A DNA stretch of 64,000 nucleotides. It comes from Pacificimonas pallii. GTDB taxonomy: Bacteria > Pseudomonadota > Alphaproteobacteria > Sphingomonadales > Sphingomonadaceae. This document shows, in pieces, positions 17,410 to 26,001 of this stretch. The stretch covers positions 1 to 64,000 of the forward strand of contig NZ_JAGSPA010000004.1 of the NCBI RefSeq assembly GCF_019204005.1. Reading direction: 5' to 3'. Below the pieces are notes generated by a model. That model was not told the DNA's origin and did no database searches. It saw only the letters and a program-made list of their open reading frames with translations. The first letter of the stretch is position 1; every line of letters begins with the position of its first letter. Both the position numbers and the translations under genes were made by a program.

Positions 17410-18774
17410 TCAAGCCAGATTGAGCAGGAACACCGCACCGATTGTAACCGGCACCACGAGCCGTACGAGCCATAACCAGCACTGAAACAGTAAAGTGTCG
17501 CCCGTTGCGAGTTCATCAAGCAGGCTCGATCTTGACAGGCCCCAACCGGCCAGAAGGGCAACACTGATACCGCCGACCGGAAGCATAATGTTCGACACGA
17601 GATAATCGAGCAGGTCGAAAATGGTTTTCTCCGAAAAAGCCGGCACAGCCGCCAGCAGCCGAACATCGGCCCAGATATTGAACGAGAACACCGTCGCCAG
17701 GCCGAGGAGGAAAATCATCGACGCAATCACCCATGTCAGCGCGGCGCGGGAATATCTGGTGATGTCTTCGATGCTGGAGACCACGGCATCAAGCAGGGTT
17801 ATCGAAGAGGTGAGCGCGGCAAAGGCAAGGAGCAGGTAAAAAAGTGGGCCGATAAAGGCGCCCCCCGGCATTTGACCAAAAGCGACCGGCAACGTCGCGA
17901 AGATCAAGCCAGGACCTTCGGTCGGCGACAGCCCGTTTGCGAACACGATAGGGAAAATGGCAAGACCGGCGACGATGGCGACGGTGCCGTCCGCGACCGC
18001 CACCACGATCGCCGATCGAACCAGCGGCGTTTCCTTATCCATGTAGGAGGCGATCGTCATCAATACGCCTGCCCCCACACCAAGAGAGAAAAACGCCTGG
18101 CCGAAAGCCATCAGCACGATCTTCGGTGTCAGTGCCGAAAAATCCGAGAAGAACATAAAGCGGAGCGCCTGGGCCATGTCGCCGTAGAAGACAGCGTAAA
18201 TGACAAGCAGGATCAGCAGGATGAATAGCCCCGGCATCATCCAGCCGAGCATTTTTTCAAGCCCTCCCTTAATGCCAAGCGCAACCGTACCGGCAGTCAG
18301 GAGAAGAAACATGGCCTGGCCAACCATCATGCGACCCGGCGACGCAAGCAGCGTTCCCAGATCTTCTGCGGCGGTTGTTTCAGACACGAAATCGCGCGGG
18401 GAAAAAAGCGATGTGAGGAAATAGTCCAATGTCCATCCCGCCACGACCGAATAGAAGCTGAGCGCAATGAACACCGCAGAGATCGCAAGCCAGCCATACG
18501 CCCGCCAGCGAGGTGAAATGCCATCACCGGCGGAGAGGTTCCGCATGGTCCTTATCACGCCCGCGCCGCCTCTCCGGCCGATCAGGAACTCCGCGATCAG
18601 CGCGGGAAGGGCGATGCAAAACAGGGCCAGAACGTAAATGAGGACAAAGGCGCCGCCCCCATTGTCGCCCGCGACATAAGTGAATTTCCAGATGTTTGAG
18701 AGGCCAACGGCGCTCCCGATGGCGGCGGCAAGAAAATAGGCGTTGGACGTCCATTTCCGGTTTTGCAAAGCCAC
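17410..18774 (-). CDS. Sodium-dependent neurotransmitter-symporter (SNF) family transporter
   Basis: A 454-aa inner-membrane protein with 11-12 hydrophobic helices. The signature GSAVGLSNIWKFTYVAGDNGGGAF in TM1-TM2 carries the Na+/substrate-binding unwound region of the LeuT fold. Bacterial SNF proteins import amino acids with sodium. The start is GTG 18774 with GGGGGG directly upstream. It lies between the TonB receptor and a LysR gene on the same strand, which suggests it is the cytoplasmic-membrane step for the amino acid metabolised by the enzymes at 19993-23905. Confidence 0.9.
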   Translation of the reverse strand: MALQNRKWTSNAYFLAAAIGSAVGLSNIWKFTYVAGDNGGGAFVLIYVLALFCIALPALIAEFLIGRRGGAGVIRTMRNLSAGDGISPRWRAYGWLAISAVFIALSFYSVVAGWTLDYFLTSLFSPRDFVSETTAAEDLGTLLASPGRMMVGQAMFLLLTAGTVALGIKGGLEKMLGWMMPGLFILLILLVIYAVFYGDMAQALRFMFFSDFSALTPKIVLMAFGQAFFSLGVGAGVLMTIASYMDKETPLVRSAIVVAVADGTVAIVAGLAIFPIVFANGLSPTEGPGLIFATLPVAFGQMPGGAFIGPLFYLLLAFAALTSSITLLDAVVSSIEDITRYSRAALTWVIASMIFLLGLATVFSFNIWADVRLLAAVPAFSEKTIFDLLDYLVSNIMLPVGGISVALLAGWGLSRSSLLDELATGDTLLFQCWLWLVRLVVPVTIGAVFLLNLA

Positions 18775-18903
18775 ACCCCCCTATCAAAGACCATCTGGAT
18801 TCAAATGCCCCCAGACGTGTCCGGAACGACCTTATCGGGCTCGTCAATCCAATGGCAATGTCATCGCAGCGCAGGAAATGTTGCTCCCCAGGCAACAGGC
18901 TGT

Positions 18904-19809
18904 CTATCCCAGCTCACGCTGAAAGCTGCCGCGCAAATTGGATAGAAACGCTTGCGCGGACAGCGGCAGCAGACGCCCGAGCCGGGTAACGATGCCGGCG
19001 GAAGTGTTCGAAAGGCTTTTGCTTCTGATCGGAACCGAAACAAGATGTCCTGCTTTCAGTTCCTTCAAGATCGCAAAATCAGGCAGGACCGTGACGCAGT
19101 CCGGTGCCATGACACGGTTTTTCAGGATCAGTAGGGAATTCGATATCATCGCTGGCGCCAGCGCGATCTTCTCATCGAAAGCGGCTCTTTCGATGACTTC
19201 ACGAATTCTGAAATTTGGCGGCGGAAGCGCAAATTTGCTCGATGCCAGATCGGGGAGCCCGACCATCTCGCTTTGGGCAAGGGGATTGTCCGGCGACATC
19301 ACCGCCTTCAGAGGCAGACTGTAGCTATGCTTGATCGAAATTCGCGGCAGGGTGGGGCAATCGAAGACCATGCCGATATGCACTTCGTCCTCTTCCACCA
19401 TGGAAAGAACCTGGTTCGTGCCGGTCACCCTGACGTCGAGGTCGATGGCCGAATATCTGGTTAGAAATGCATGCATGGCCTCTGTGAACAGGTCGCCGAC
19501 AAAGCCCTCGCCAATGGCAAGCCGGACGCAACCGCGCTGTAGCCCGCGTATCTCGTCGAGATGGGATGCCAGGGTTTCCTTGCGCGCGCGATCCTCGCGA
19601 TAATATTCAACCGCCATCGCCCCGGCATCGGTCAGCTTGGCTTTGCCCCGGCCGCGTTCGAGCACAGGTGCGTCGAGCTCGTCCTCCAAAATGGCGATTT
19701 GCCGACTGACTGATGACGGCGCGACGTTCATTTTCTCGCTTGCCGCCCGCATGGAGCCGCACAGGCTCACCTCGTAAAGATAGCGTAATCTCGAAAGATT
19801 GAAGTTCAT
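18904..19809 (-). CDS. LysR-family transcriptional regulator
   Basis: A 301-aa regulator. The N-terminal winged HTH (about 1-60) reads LSRLRYLYEVSLCGSMRAASEKMNVAPSSVSRQIAILEDEL. The effector-binding periplasmic-binding-like domain covers about 90-295. It is transcribed divergently from the DapA-like gene at 19993, and the 180-bp interval holds two good inverted repeats. It most likely regulates the catabolic operon on one side and the transporter on the other. Confidence 0.92.
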   Translation of the reverse strand: MNFNLSRLRYLYEVSLCGSMRAASEKMNVAPSSVSRQIAILEDELDAPVLERGRGKAKLTDAGAMAVEYYREDRARKETLASHLDEIRGLQRGCVRLAIGEGFVGDLFTEAMHAFLTRYSAIDLDVRVTGTNQVLSMVEEDEVHIGMVFDCPTLPRISIKHSYSLPLKAVMSPDNPLAQSEMVGLPDLASSKFALPPPNFRIREVIERAAFDEKIALAPAMISNSLLILKNRVMAPDCVTVLPDFAILKELKAGHLVSVPIRSKSLSNTSAGIVTRLGRLLPLSAQAFLSNLRGSFQRELG

Positions 19810-19846
19810 AAAGGGACGTCCTTAATTGCGTCATAGGCAACGGAAA

Positions 19847-19914
19847 TACAAAATATTTGTAGTTGGAGACGTGCGACCAGACAACTAGATTGACTGTATT
19901 ATTTTGATAATACA
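19847..19914. promoter_or_regulatory. Inverted repeats in the LysR/dapA-like divergent region
   Basis: TACAAA-ATA-TTTGTA at 19847-19861 and TGTATTAT-TTTG-ATAATACA at 19895-19914 are perfect inverted repeats. Both have the T...A dyad form usual for LysR sites and sit 38-52 and 79-98 bases upstream of the divergent starts. They are likely LysR binding sites, the second overlapping the promoter of the catabolic operon. Confidence 0.5.
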
Positions 19915-19992
19915 CCATGTTGGTGGCCGCCAGCCTGTTCAAATTCGCTGTTTGCTTCGGTCAAAAATAGCATGGGGGGCAAAGGAGATTGT

Positions 19993-20910
19993 ATGGACAG
20001 GGATTCAATCGATTGGCGAGGATATATCCCGGCAATCACGACCCCTTTCGACGAGAACTCCGCGTTCGACGGCAGGATGTTCGCCGACCTGCTTGAATGG
20101 TTGAACCAGGAAGGGATGCACGGCGTCGTTGTCGCCGGCACCACCGGGGAATGGTTTTCCATGACCAATGCCGAAAAGGGACAGCTATTCAAAATCGCGG
20201 GCGATGTGCTTGGCGGTAAGATGACTCTCGTGGCAGGGTGCAATGCCTTCACCGCAGCGGAAGTCATCTCCTTGGCAGCAATCGCAAAGGCTTGCCGTTT
20301 TGACGGGATCCTGGTGACGCCGCCGCCCTATGTGAAGCCGCCGGATGAAAGCATCTACGCGTTTTACGAAGAGATCAATGACGCTGTCGATCTTCCCATA
20401 TGCATCTATAACTGGCCGCCCGGAACCGGGGTCGATCTTTCCCTGTCGCTGCTGAAACGATTGAGCGAACTGGATAAGGTGGTCGCCCTTAAGAACTCCA
20501 CCGGTGTGGAGCGGAAATTCCTCGATTCTGCGGATGAACTTCACCAGACGATCCGCATATTCGGCAGCCCGATGAACGAGCGCGGACTTGCCCTGCTGGA
20601 GGCCGGAAAATCCGATGGTCTAATGGGCGCCGGAGCCGTTCTGGGGCGTAATCAGCCGCAATTTTTCGACGAGTTCTGGCGCGGGAACATAAAAGAGGCG
20701 CTTGCTTACGGCGCGATGGACCAGCAGATCATGAATGACTGGTTTGATGATCATTATATGGCGAGATTTGGTTCCGCCCAGGCTATCATGAAAACGGCCC
20801 TCAACCTGCAGGGCCTGCCCGGAGGAAATCCGCGCCGACCGATCCTGCCGCTTCGTGAGGAGGAGGTTGCCATTGTGAGGCAGTCGCTCACATCTTTGGG
20901 AATAATTTGA
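19993..20910 (+). CDS. DapA-family lyase/deaminase (possible pyrroline-hydroxycarboxylate deaminase)
   Basis: A 305-aa class-I aldolase-fold enzyme of the dihydrodipicolinate synthase/N-acetylneuraminate lyase family. Visible motifs are VVAGTTGEWFSM (carboxylate-binding GTTGE), the tyrosine in ICIYNWPPGTG and the Schiff-base lysine in VVALKNSTG. The ATG at 19993 has AAAGGAG 5 bases upstream, better than the upstream in-frame ATG at 19972. In hydroxyproline catabolism a DapA-family enzyme deaminates delta-1-pyrroline-4-hydroxy-2-carboxylate, the product of D-hydroxyproline dehydrogenase. The three genes after it look like such a dehydrogenase. A sugar-acid aldolase role cannot be excluded. Confidence 0.82.
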   Translation: MDRDSIDWRGYIPAITTPFDENSAFDGRMFADLLEWLNQEGMHGVVVAGTTGEWFSMTNAEKGQLFKIAGDVLGGKMTLVAGCNAFTAAEVISLAAIAKACRFDGILVTPPPYVKPPDESIYAFYEEINDAVDLPICIYNWPPGTGVDLSLSLLKRLSELDKVVALKNSTGVERKFLDSADELHQTIRIFGSPMNERGLALLEAGKSDGLMGAGAVLGRNQPQFFDEFWRGNIKEALAYGAMDQQIMNDWFDDHYMARFGSAQAIMKTALNLQGLPGGNPRRPILPLREEEVAIVRQSLTSLGII

Positions 20911-20927
20911 AACCACGTGTTTAACCG

Positions 20928-22127
20928 ATGAAATCATATGATGCGCTTGTCATTGGCGGCGGTTTGACCGGCTGTGCGAGCGCATATTATCTGGCGAAGC
21001 GCGGTAGCTCGGTCCTGTTGGCCGAACGCAACGAAATCAACAGTCTCGCATCCGGCCAGAACGCAGGATCGCTCCACTTTCAACTCGAACACAGATTGCT
21101 GCAACATGGCAGTGACAAAGGCGGGGAATTCGCGCGTATTCTGCCGCTGAACGCGTTCGCGATCCAGCTTTGGCAGACGCTTGAGAGCGAGCTTCGGGCG
21201 GATCTGGAAATCACGATGGATGGCGGGCTGATGCTGGCCGTTACCGACGCCGAGGTCGCGTTGCTGAAACAGAAGAATGCGCTTGAACGCAGCTTTGGTA
21301 TCGACAGCGAGTTGCTGACCGCGGCGGAACTGCGCAAACTGGCACCATATCTGGGTGAGGATGTCCAAATGGCCAGCTATCTCGCCGAGGAAGGCCATGC
21401 CAATCCCCGTCTGGTCACACCGGCATATGCGCGCGCTGCGAAACGGCATGGCGCTATTTTGAAAACGGGCTGCGAAGTGGTTTTGCTGAAACCTGAAGGC
21501 ACCGGGTGGATCGCCCAGCTGAGAAACAGTCCGGGTGAGGAAATTGAAACTGTCAGGATCGGCATGGTGTTGAACGCGGCGGGTGCTTTTGCCGCCGAGG
21601 CCGGCCGCCTTGCGCATCTTCATCTGCCGGTTTTTCCGCTTCCTCTCACCATGTCGGTCACCGAACGTACCAAAGCGTTCCTGCCGCATCTCCTGCAGCG
21701 CGCCGGTGCCAAATTGTCGTTAAAGCAGGTCGCCGCGGGCAACGTCCTGATCGGAGGCGGATGGTCTTCGCGGTTCGAACGGTCGAACGGCGTCCCCGAT
21801 TACCGCCGCCGTCCTCGTGCGCAGCTCGACAAGATAGTAGGTAATATCGCTTTGGCGACGAAGGCTGTGCCCGCTCTTGCCGCCCTGCATATATTGCGCT
21901 GCTGGACCGGAACGGTCGGCGTCACGCATGACGAACTGCCGCTATTGGGTGAGGTGCCGCAAAGCCCGGGCTATTTCGTAGCGGTTGGCGGCTCGGGCTT
22001 CACGCTTGGTCCGGCCTATGCGGCGCTGATTGCCGAATTGATGGTGACCCGGCGCACGGAACATGACATTTCAATCTACAGTCCCGCGCGCTTCGATCAT
22101 ATCAACAATTTCATGGCGAGCGCCTGA
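20928..22127 (+). CDS. DadA-like FAD amine dehydrogenase subunit
   Basis: A 399-aa flavoprotein of the glycine oxidase/D-amino-acid dehydrogenase (DAO) family. It starts with the dinucleotide-binding fold DALVIGGGLTGCASAYYLAKRGSSVLLAERN and ends with the second FAD contact block GYFVAVGGSGFTLGPAYAALIAELM. It oxidises a secondary or D-amine to an imine. It is followed after 3 bp by a [2Fe-2S] subunit and then by an HcnB-like flavoprotein, the arrangement of the beta, gamma and alpha subunits of heteromeric D-hydroxyproline dehydrogenase, octopine/nopaline oxidase and cyanide synthase. The DapA-like gene in front favours the hydroxyproline version. Confidence 0.85.
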   Translation: MKSYDALVIGGGLTGCASAYYLAKRGSSVLLAERNEINSLASGQNAGSLHFQLEHRLLQHGSDKGGEFARILPLNAFAIQLWQTLESELRADLEITMDGGLMLAVTDAEVALLKQKNALERSFGIDSELLTAAELRKLAPYLGEDVQMASYLAEEGHANPRLVTPAYARAAKRHGAILKTGCEVVLLKPEGTGWIAQLRNSPGEEIETVRIGMVLNAAGAFAAEAGRLAHLHLPVFPLPLTMSVTERTKAFLPHLLQRAGAKLSLKQVAAGNVLIGGGWSSRFERSNGVPDYRRRPRAQLDKIVGNIALATKAVPALAALHILRCWTGTVGVTHDELPLLGEVPQSPGYFVAVGGSGFTLGPAYAALIAELMVTRRTEHDISIYSPARFDHINNFMASA

Positions 22128-22130
22128 ACC

Positions 22131-22442
22131 ATGGCGAAACGGATTCATGCGGGAGTCGTTCGCGGCGACAGTTTCACGCTCTTCATCGACGATATTCCGG
22201 TCACGGCATTTGAAGGCGAAACATTGGCGACGTGCCTGATCCTGTCGGGCAAGGTCGGATGCTCGACCGACCGGGAGGGAAACCGAAGAGGGCCGTTTTG
22301 CAATATGGGGGTCTGCTATGACTGCCTTGTTGCCGTGACCGACGATTCCGGTTCGGATCAGGTTCATCGCGTACGGGCCTGTCTGACACCTGCCCGGCCC
22401 GGGCAGCGCATCTCCACCTGCGGCAGCGGGCAGCCGGAATGA
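22131..22442 (+). CDS. [2Fe-2S] ferredoxin-like subunit (HcnA/LhpF-type)
   Basis: A 103-aa small subunit. The plant-type ferredoxin signature is visible as CLILSGKVGC upstream and CNMGVCYDCLVAV with a later CLTPAR, giving the four cluster cysteines in the C-x4-C-x2-C...C pattern. It passes electrons between the flavins of the two neighbouring subunits. It begins 3 bp after the DadA-like gene and overlaps the next gene by 4 bases (ATGA), so the three subunits are translationally coupled. Confidence 0.87.
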   Translation: MAKRIHAGVVRGDSFTLFIDDIPVTAFEGETLATCLILSGKVGCSTDREGNRRGPFCNMGVCYDCLVAVTDDSGSDQVHRVRACLTPARPGQRISTCGSGQPE

Positions 22443-23905
22443 CGCAAATTCCAGAGAGCCGAGCATATGACGTCGTGATCGTCGGTGCCGGTCCCGCCGG
22501 TCTGGCGGCCGCGGAGGTGCTGGCAGGTCTCGGCGCAAGCGTTGCCATTATCGACGAGCAGGCGCGCGCCGGCGGGCAGATCATGCGTCAGCCGCCGCGC
22601 TCGTTCATCATCCGGCGCTGGCTGCCGGGGGGACTTTACGGCGCGCTCAAGGCGCTGCTGCGCCGTGTCGAAACGCAGGAGGTCACCTGGCTGTTCTCCA
22701 CCACCGTGCTGGGCATAGAACCCGCGGAGGCAGCATCCGGGTTCGAAATCAGTACCCTGTCCGGAAACACACTTGGCAGCGTGAAGGCGAAGAGGGTTCT
22801 GGTCGCGGCGGGTTGCCACGAGCGCCCGGTGCCTTTTCCCGGCAGCCTGTTGCCCGGCGTCATGGGTGCCGGCGCGCTACAGGGCTGGCTCAAGGGACAG
22901 CAAATGCTCGCTGGCGAAACCGTCCTGTTTTCCGGCACGCATCCCTTCATGCTTCTGGTCGCGTCGCAAATGATCGCGGCCGGAGCGTCGGTAAAGGCCG
23001 TCGCGTTCGCGCAGTCCCGGCGAGATTTCCTTTTCGGCGTGCTACGGCGGCCGCTGATATTGCTGACCCATTGGCGGGTGTTCCTGACCGCCGCGCATAG
23101 CCTTTGGCGGATCAGGCGCGCGGGTACGCGGATATTCTTCAGGCACAGGGTGAATGCGGCGGAGGGCTCGGCCCAATTGTCCGAGGTGTCACTCACGCCT
23201 GTCGATCATCGGGGAAGCGGCACCGCCGGTGCCGAGGACAAGCGGTTCACCGTCGACCGTCTTGGGCTGTGCTATGGCTTTCAGGTTTCGTCCGAACTGG
23301 CGCGTCAGGCCGGTGCGAAGGTGCGCTGGCTGGAAGCGGCTGGCGGCTGGATCGTCGATCATTCAGCGGCGATGGAAAGCAGCCTTTCCGGATTATATGT
23401 CGCTGGGGAGATAACCGGCATGGCCGGTGCTGATGCCAGCCGGCATGAGGGAACGCTGGCCGGACTGGGTATGGCATCTTCGCTGTCGCTGAATGGCATC
23501 GGCAAATTATCACGTGTCGGCGCGCGCGCACGGCGCGGCCTGGCGCGGGAAAAGCGGTTCGCAGCCTACCTCAATCGCCTGTCCGCTCTTCCCCCCGGAC
23601 TGCTGGGCGCAATGGCCACGGAAGACAGCATTCTTTGCCGCTGCGAGAAGGTGACCTGCAAAACCGTCCGGGAAATCCTCGCTACGCACCCCGAAGTGAC
23701 CAGCCCCAACGCCCTGAAATTATTGTCGCGTGTGGGGATGGGGTTTTGTCAGGGGCGCCTGTGCTATGCGAACGCGGCCGCATCGCTGATCGCCGCTGGG
23801 AGAGTGTCTCCGGAAAATCTGCAGCCATTCGAGGCGAGATGGCCGGTCCGTCCCGTGCCCGTGTCGGCCATCCCGGCGACAATATCTGATGGGCGTTGCA
23901 CGTGA
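22439..23905 (+). CDS. HcnB/LhpE-type FAD/NAD(P)-binding oxidoreductase with BFD-like domain
   Basis: A 488-aa flavoprotein. It begins YDVVIVGAGPAGLAAAEVLAGLGASVAIIDE, has a central second nucleotide-binding half (ETVLFSGTHPFMLLVA) and an AGEITGMAGADASRHEGTLAG block. It ends with a BFD-type [2Fe-2S] domain: ILCRCEKVTCKTVREI and GFCQGRLCY supply the four cysteines. This domain order is that of the alpha subunit of heteromeric dehydrogenases for opines, cyanide synthesis and D-hydroxyproline. It completes the operon DapA-like, DadA-like, ferredoxin, HcnB-like. Confidence 0.86.
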   Translation: MTQIPESRAYDVVIVGAGPAGLAAAEVLAGLGASVAIIDEQARAGGQIMRQPPRSFIIRRWLPGGLYGALKALLRRVETQEVTWLFSTTVLGIEPAEAASGFEISTLSGNTLGSVKAKRVLVAAGCHERPVPFPGSLLPGVMGAGALQGWLKGQQMLAGETVLFSGTHPFMLLVASQMIAAGASVKAVAFAQSRRDFLFGVLRRPLILLTHWRVFLTAAHSLWRIRRAGTRIFFRHRVNAAEGSAQLSEVSLTPVDHRGSGTAGAEDKRFTVDRLGLCYGFQVSSELARQAGAKVRWLEAAGGWIVDHSAAMESSLSGLYVAGEITGMAGADASRHEGTLAGLGMASSLSLNGIGKLSRVGARARRGLAREKRFAAYLNRLSALPPGLLGAMATEDSILCRCEKVTCKTVREILATHPEVTSPNALKLLSRVGMGFCQGRLCYANAAASLIAAGRVSPENLQPFEARWPVRPVPVSAIPATISDGRCT

Positions 23906-24004
23906 GGCAATGGCCGGGGACATAATGTGTTATTGAAACAATGATGCTTGCCATCCACAGTTGCGAGAATGGCTTGGGATGGCGTTTGACAAGGGGTGTT
24001 GCAA

Positions 24005-25468
24005 ATGGCGGTTACGGAATGGGTCGCGCGCGATCTGGCTGGTTTGGCGAGACGATCCAGGCGCGGTATCCTGGTTATGGCGGCCATGTTTGCCAGCCTG
24101 TTGATGGCACAGGCGGCACAGGCGCGCGAGGCCGTCCCGGCTGGCGGCGATGTCACAGCCATCATGGCTGGGCAGATTATCGATGGCCGCGGTGGGGAGC
24201 CAATTCGTGACGGCGTGATCGTCATCAGGGGCAAGCTGATCGAGGCGGTCGGCAGCCGGGCCGATGTCGTCATTCCGCCGGGCGCGACGATTGTCGACGC
24301 GTCGGCGGAAACCGTGCTGCCTGGATTGATCGACACGCATGGCCATCTCAATCTGCGTTATGGCGCGGCCGGGCTCGACGGCGTGTCCGGCCTCAATGCC
24401 CAGGGCCAGGCACCGGGCGCGGAGCAGATGCTCTATATGGTTCGCGATGCCCGTGCGTCCCTGCTTTCCGGCGTCACGACCATGCGAATGGTGTCCGCCG
24501 GGACTGAGGACAATCCGGTCGACCTGTTCATTCGAGAAGGTATCGAAAAGGGCATCGTGCCGGGCCCGCGGATTATCTATGGCGGTACGGGCCTGACGCC
24601 CACGGGCGGCCATGGCGGATCGGACAGCTGGGTCGACGGCCCGTGGGAAGCGAAAAAGAAGGTCAGGCGCGAAGCCCTCGCCGGTGCCGAATGGCTCAAG
24701 ATCCTGTTGCTCGACCTTTCGCCGACCGAGACAATGTACACCGACGAGGAACTGCGCGCGATCATCGGCGAGGCGCATCGCTGGGGCATGAAGGTCACGG
24801 TGCATGCGACCGGGCGCTGGGGATCGTCGATCAAGCAGGCCGTCCTGGCGGGGGCGGACAATATTGAGCACGCGCGTCCGATGACCAGGGAAATCATCGA
24901 CCTGCTGGTGAAGCACGATGTCTCAGTCAGCCTTACGCCGCTGGTTTATGTCGGCTTCCGGCCCGACGAAAGCACATGGGACTATCTCGACAATGTCGCC
25001 ACCGGCCCGGCCGACTGGATTGAATATGGCCGCAAGCATTATTTCGAATATCTTGAGAAGAACCCCGAGGTGCGGACGGTCGACCGGCCTTATGAGGATG
25101 GCGAATCGCACCGCGCGAAACGCGATTTCTTCCCATCCAATAAAACCCAGCAGGGCCAGGCTCTTGCTGCCTTTAACGCAGGGGTCAGGGTCACTCTGGG
25201 CCTGGACACGCTCTATTACGGTGCCATCGGCAATTCGATCGAATATCTGATTGAGGGCGGTTTCAAGCCGATGGATGCGATCCGTGCGGGGACGGCCGTT
25301 TCCGCCGAGGCCATCGGCTATGGCGACCGTATCGGTACGCTGGAGCCGGGAAAATATGCCGACCTGATATCGCTGCGCGCGGATCCGCTGACCGAGCGCT
25401 GGGCGTGGCACAAGATCAATCTTGTTTATAAAGAGGGTGTTCGCAAGGACACTCTATCCTGGAAATAA
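24005..25468 (+). CDS. Exported COG1228 amidohydrolase (imidazolonepropionase/prolidase-like)
   Basis: A 487-aa metal-dependent hydrolase with a signal-type segment (about 20-42, GILVMAAMFASLLMAQAAQA). The amidohydrolase fold has DTHGHLN (H112 and H114 as metal ligands), a lysine in EWLKILLLD, then VHAT, NIEHA and a late aspartate in GLDTLYYG. Some COG1228 enzymes have been characterised as prolidases acting on Xaa-Pro dipeptides, which would suit the peptidase context. Start at ATG 24005 with AAGGGG 8 bases upstream; an in-frame TTG 9 bases earlier is less likely. The next gene starts 2 bp after the stop. Confidence 0.85.
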   Translation: MAVTEWVARDLAGLARRSRRGILVMAAMFASLLMAQAAQAREAVPAGGDVTAIMAGQIIDGRGGEPIRDGVIVIRGKLIEAVGSRADVVIPPGATIVDASAETVLPGLIDTHGHLNLRYGAAGLDGVSGLNAQGQAPGAEQMLYMVRDARASLLSGVTTMRMVSAGTEDNPVDLFIREGIEKGIVPGPRIIYGGTGLTPTGGHGGSDSWVDGPWEAKKKVRREALAGAEWLKILLLDLSPTETMYTDEELRAIIGEAHRWGMKVTVHATGRWGSSIKQAVLAGADNIEHARPMTREIIDLLVKHDVSVSLTPLVYVGFRPDESTWDYLDNVATGPADWIEYGRKHYFEYLEKNPEVRTVDRPYEDGESHRAKRDFFPSNKTQQGQALAAFNAGVRVTLGLDTLYYGAIGNSIEYLIEGGFKPMDAIRAGTAVSAEAIGYGDRIGTLEPGKYADLISLRADPLTERWAWHKINLVYKEGVRKDTLSWK

Positions 25469-25470
25469 AG

Positions 25471-25941
25471 ATGGAGTATATCCTGGTGAAACGTCTTCTC
25501 ATGACCCTCGTCCTGCCGTTTTTGCTGTTGGCATCTCCAGCTTCGGCGCATGATGAGAGCAGCAATGTCCTTGTTGATATGTTCGCCTGGTGGAACGAGG
25601 CGATCAAGGACGAGGACGCGTTGACCGAAGACGCGTTTTCACGCTTTTTCACAGCGGACGCCGCGATTGTCGTCAACAATAAGGTGTCGGTCCAAGGCGT
25701 CGCGAATATGGTCCCGCATTTCCGGCGGATACATTCGCAGGTCGACGAAGTCGAAATCGTCCTGCCGTTCGAAATGGGTTTTGAAAGCGGCGACAAGATT
25801 TTCACGCACCATGTCATCCGCGCGCGCGACAAGGGCAGCGCGGTGGTGAACACGTCCGAACTCATGGGATATGCGCTGCTAAAAAACGGGAAAATCGAAT
25901 ATATTCATTTTCTGAGCATGGACACCGGCCCGGAAAGCTGA
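25471..25941 (+). CDS. Exported SnoaL/NTF2-like protein
   Basis: A 156-aa protein with a signal peptide (about 1-26, LVLPFLLLASPASA) and a single SnoaL-like cone domain: MFAWWNEAIKDEDAL, VDEVEIVLPFEMGFESGDKIFTHHVIRA, LMGYALLKNGKIEYIHFLSMDTG. It is strikingly similar along its length to the C-terminal domain of the DUF885 protein at 12689-14809 (MFEWWNAEF, HSIEIVLPMREEFVSGDRIFTYHV, VMGYAEIKDGKIDLINFFHFD). It starts 2 bp after the amidohydrolase and is probably cotranscribed. It may act as an accessory or carrier domain for the periplasmic hydrolase. Confidence 0.8.
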   Translation: MEYILVKRLLMTLVLPFLLLASPASAHDESSNVLVDMFAWWNEAIKDEDALTEDAFSRFFTADAAIVVNNKVSVQGVANMVPHFRRIHSQVDEVEIVLPFEMGFESGDKIFTHHVIRARDKGSAVVNTSELMGYALLKNGKIEYIHFLSMDTGPES

Positions 25942-26001
25942 GCGCCGCGCCGTCGGCGTGAGCCAGCGGGCGGGCTGGCAATATGCGAACGGGGAATGGT
26001 T

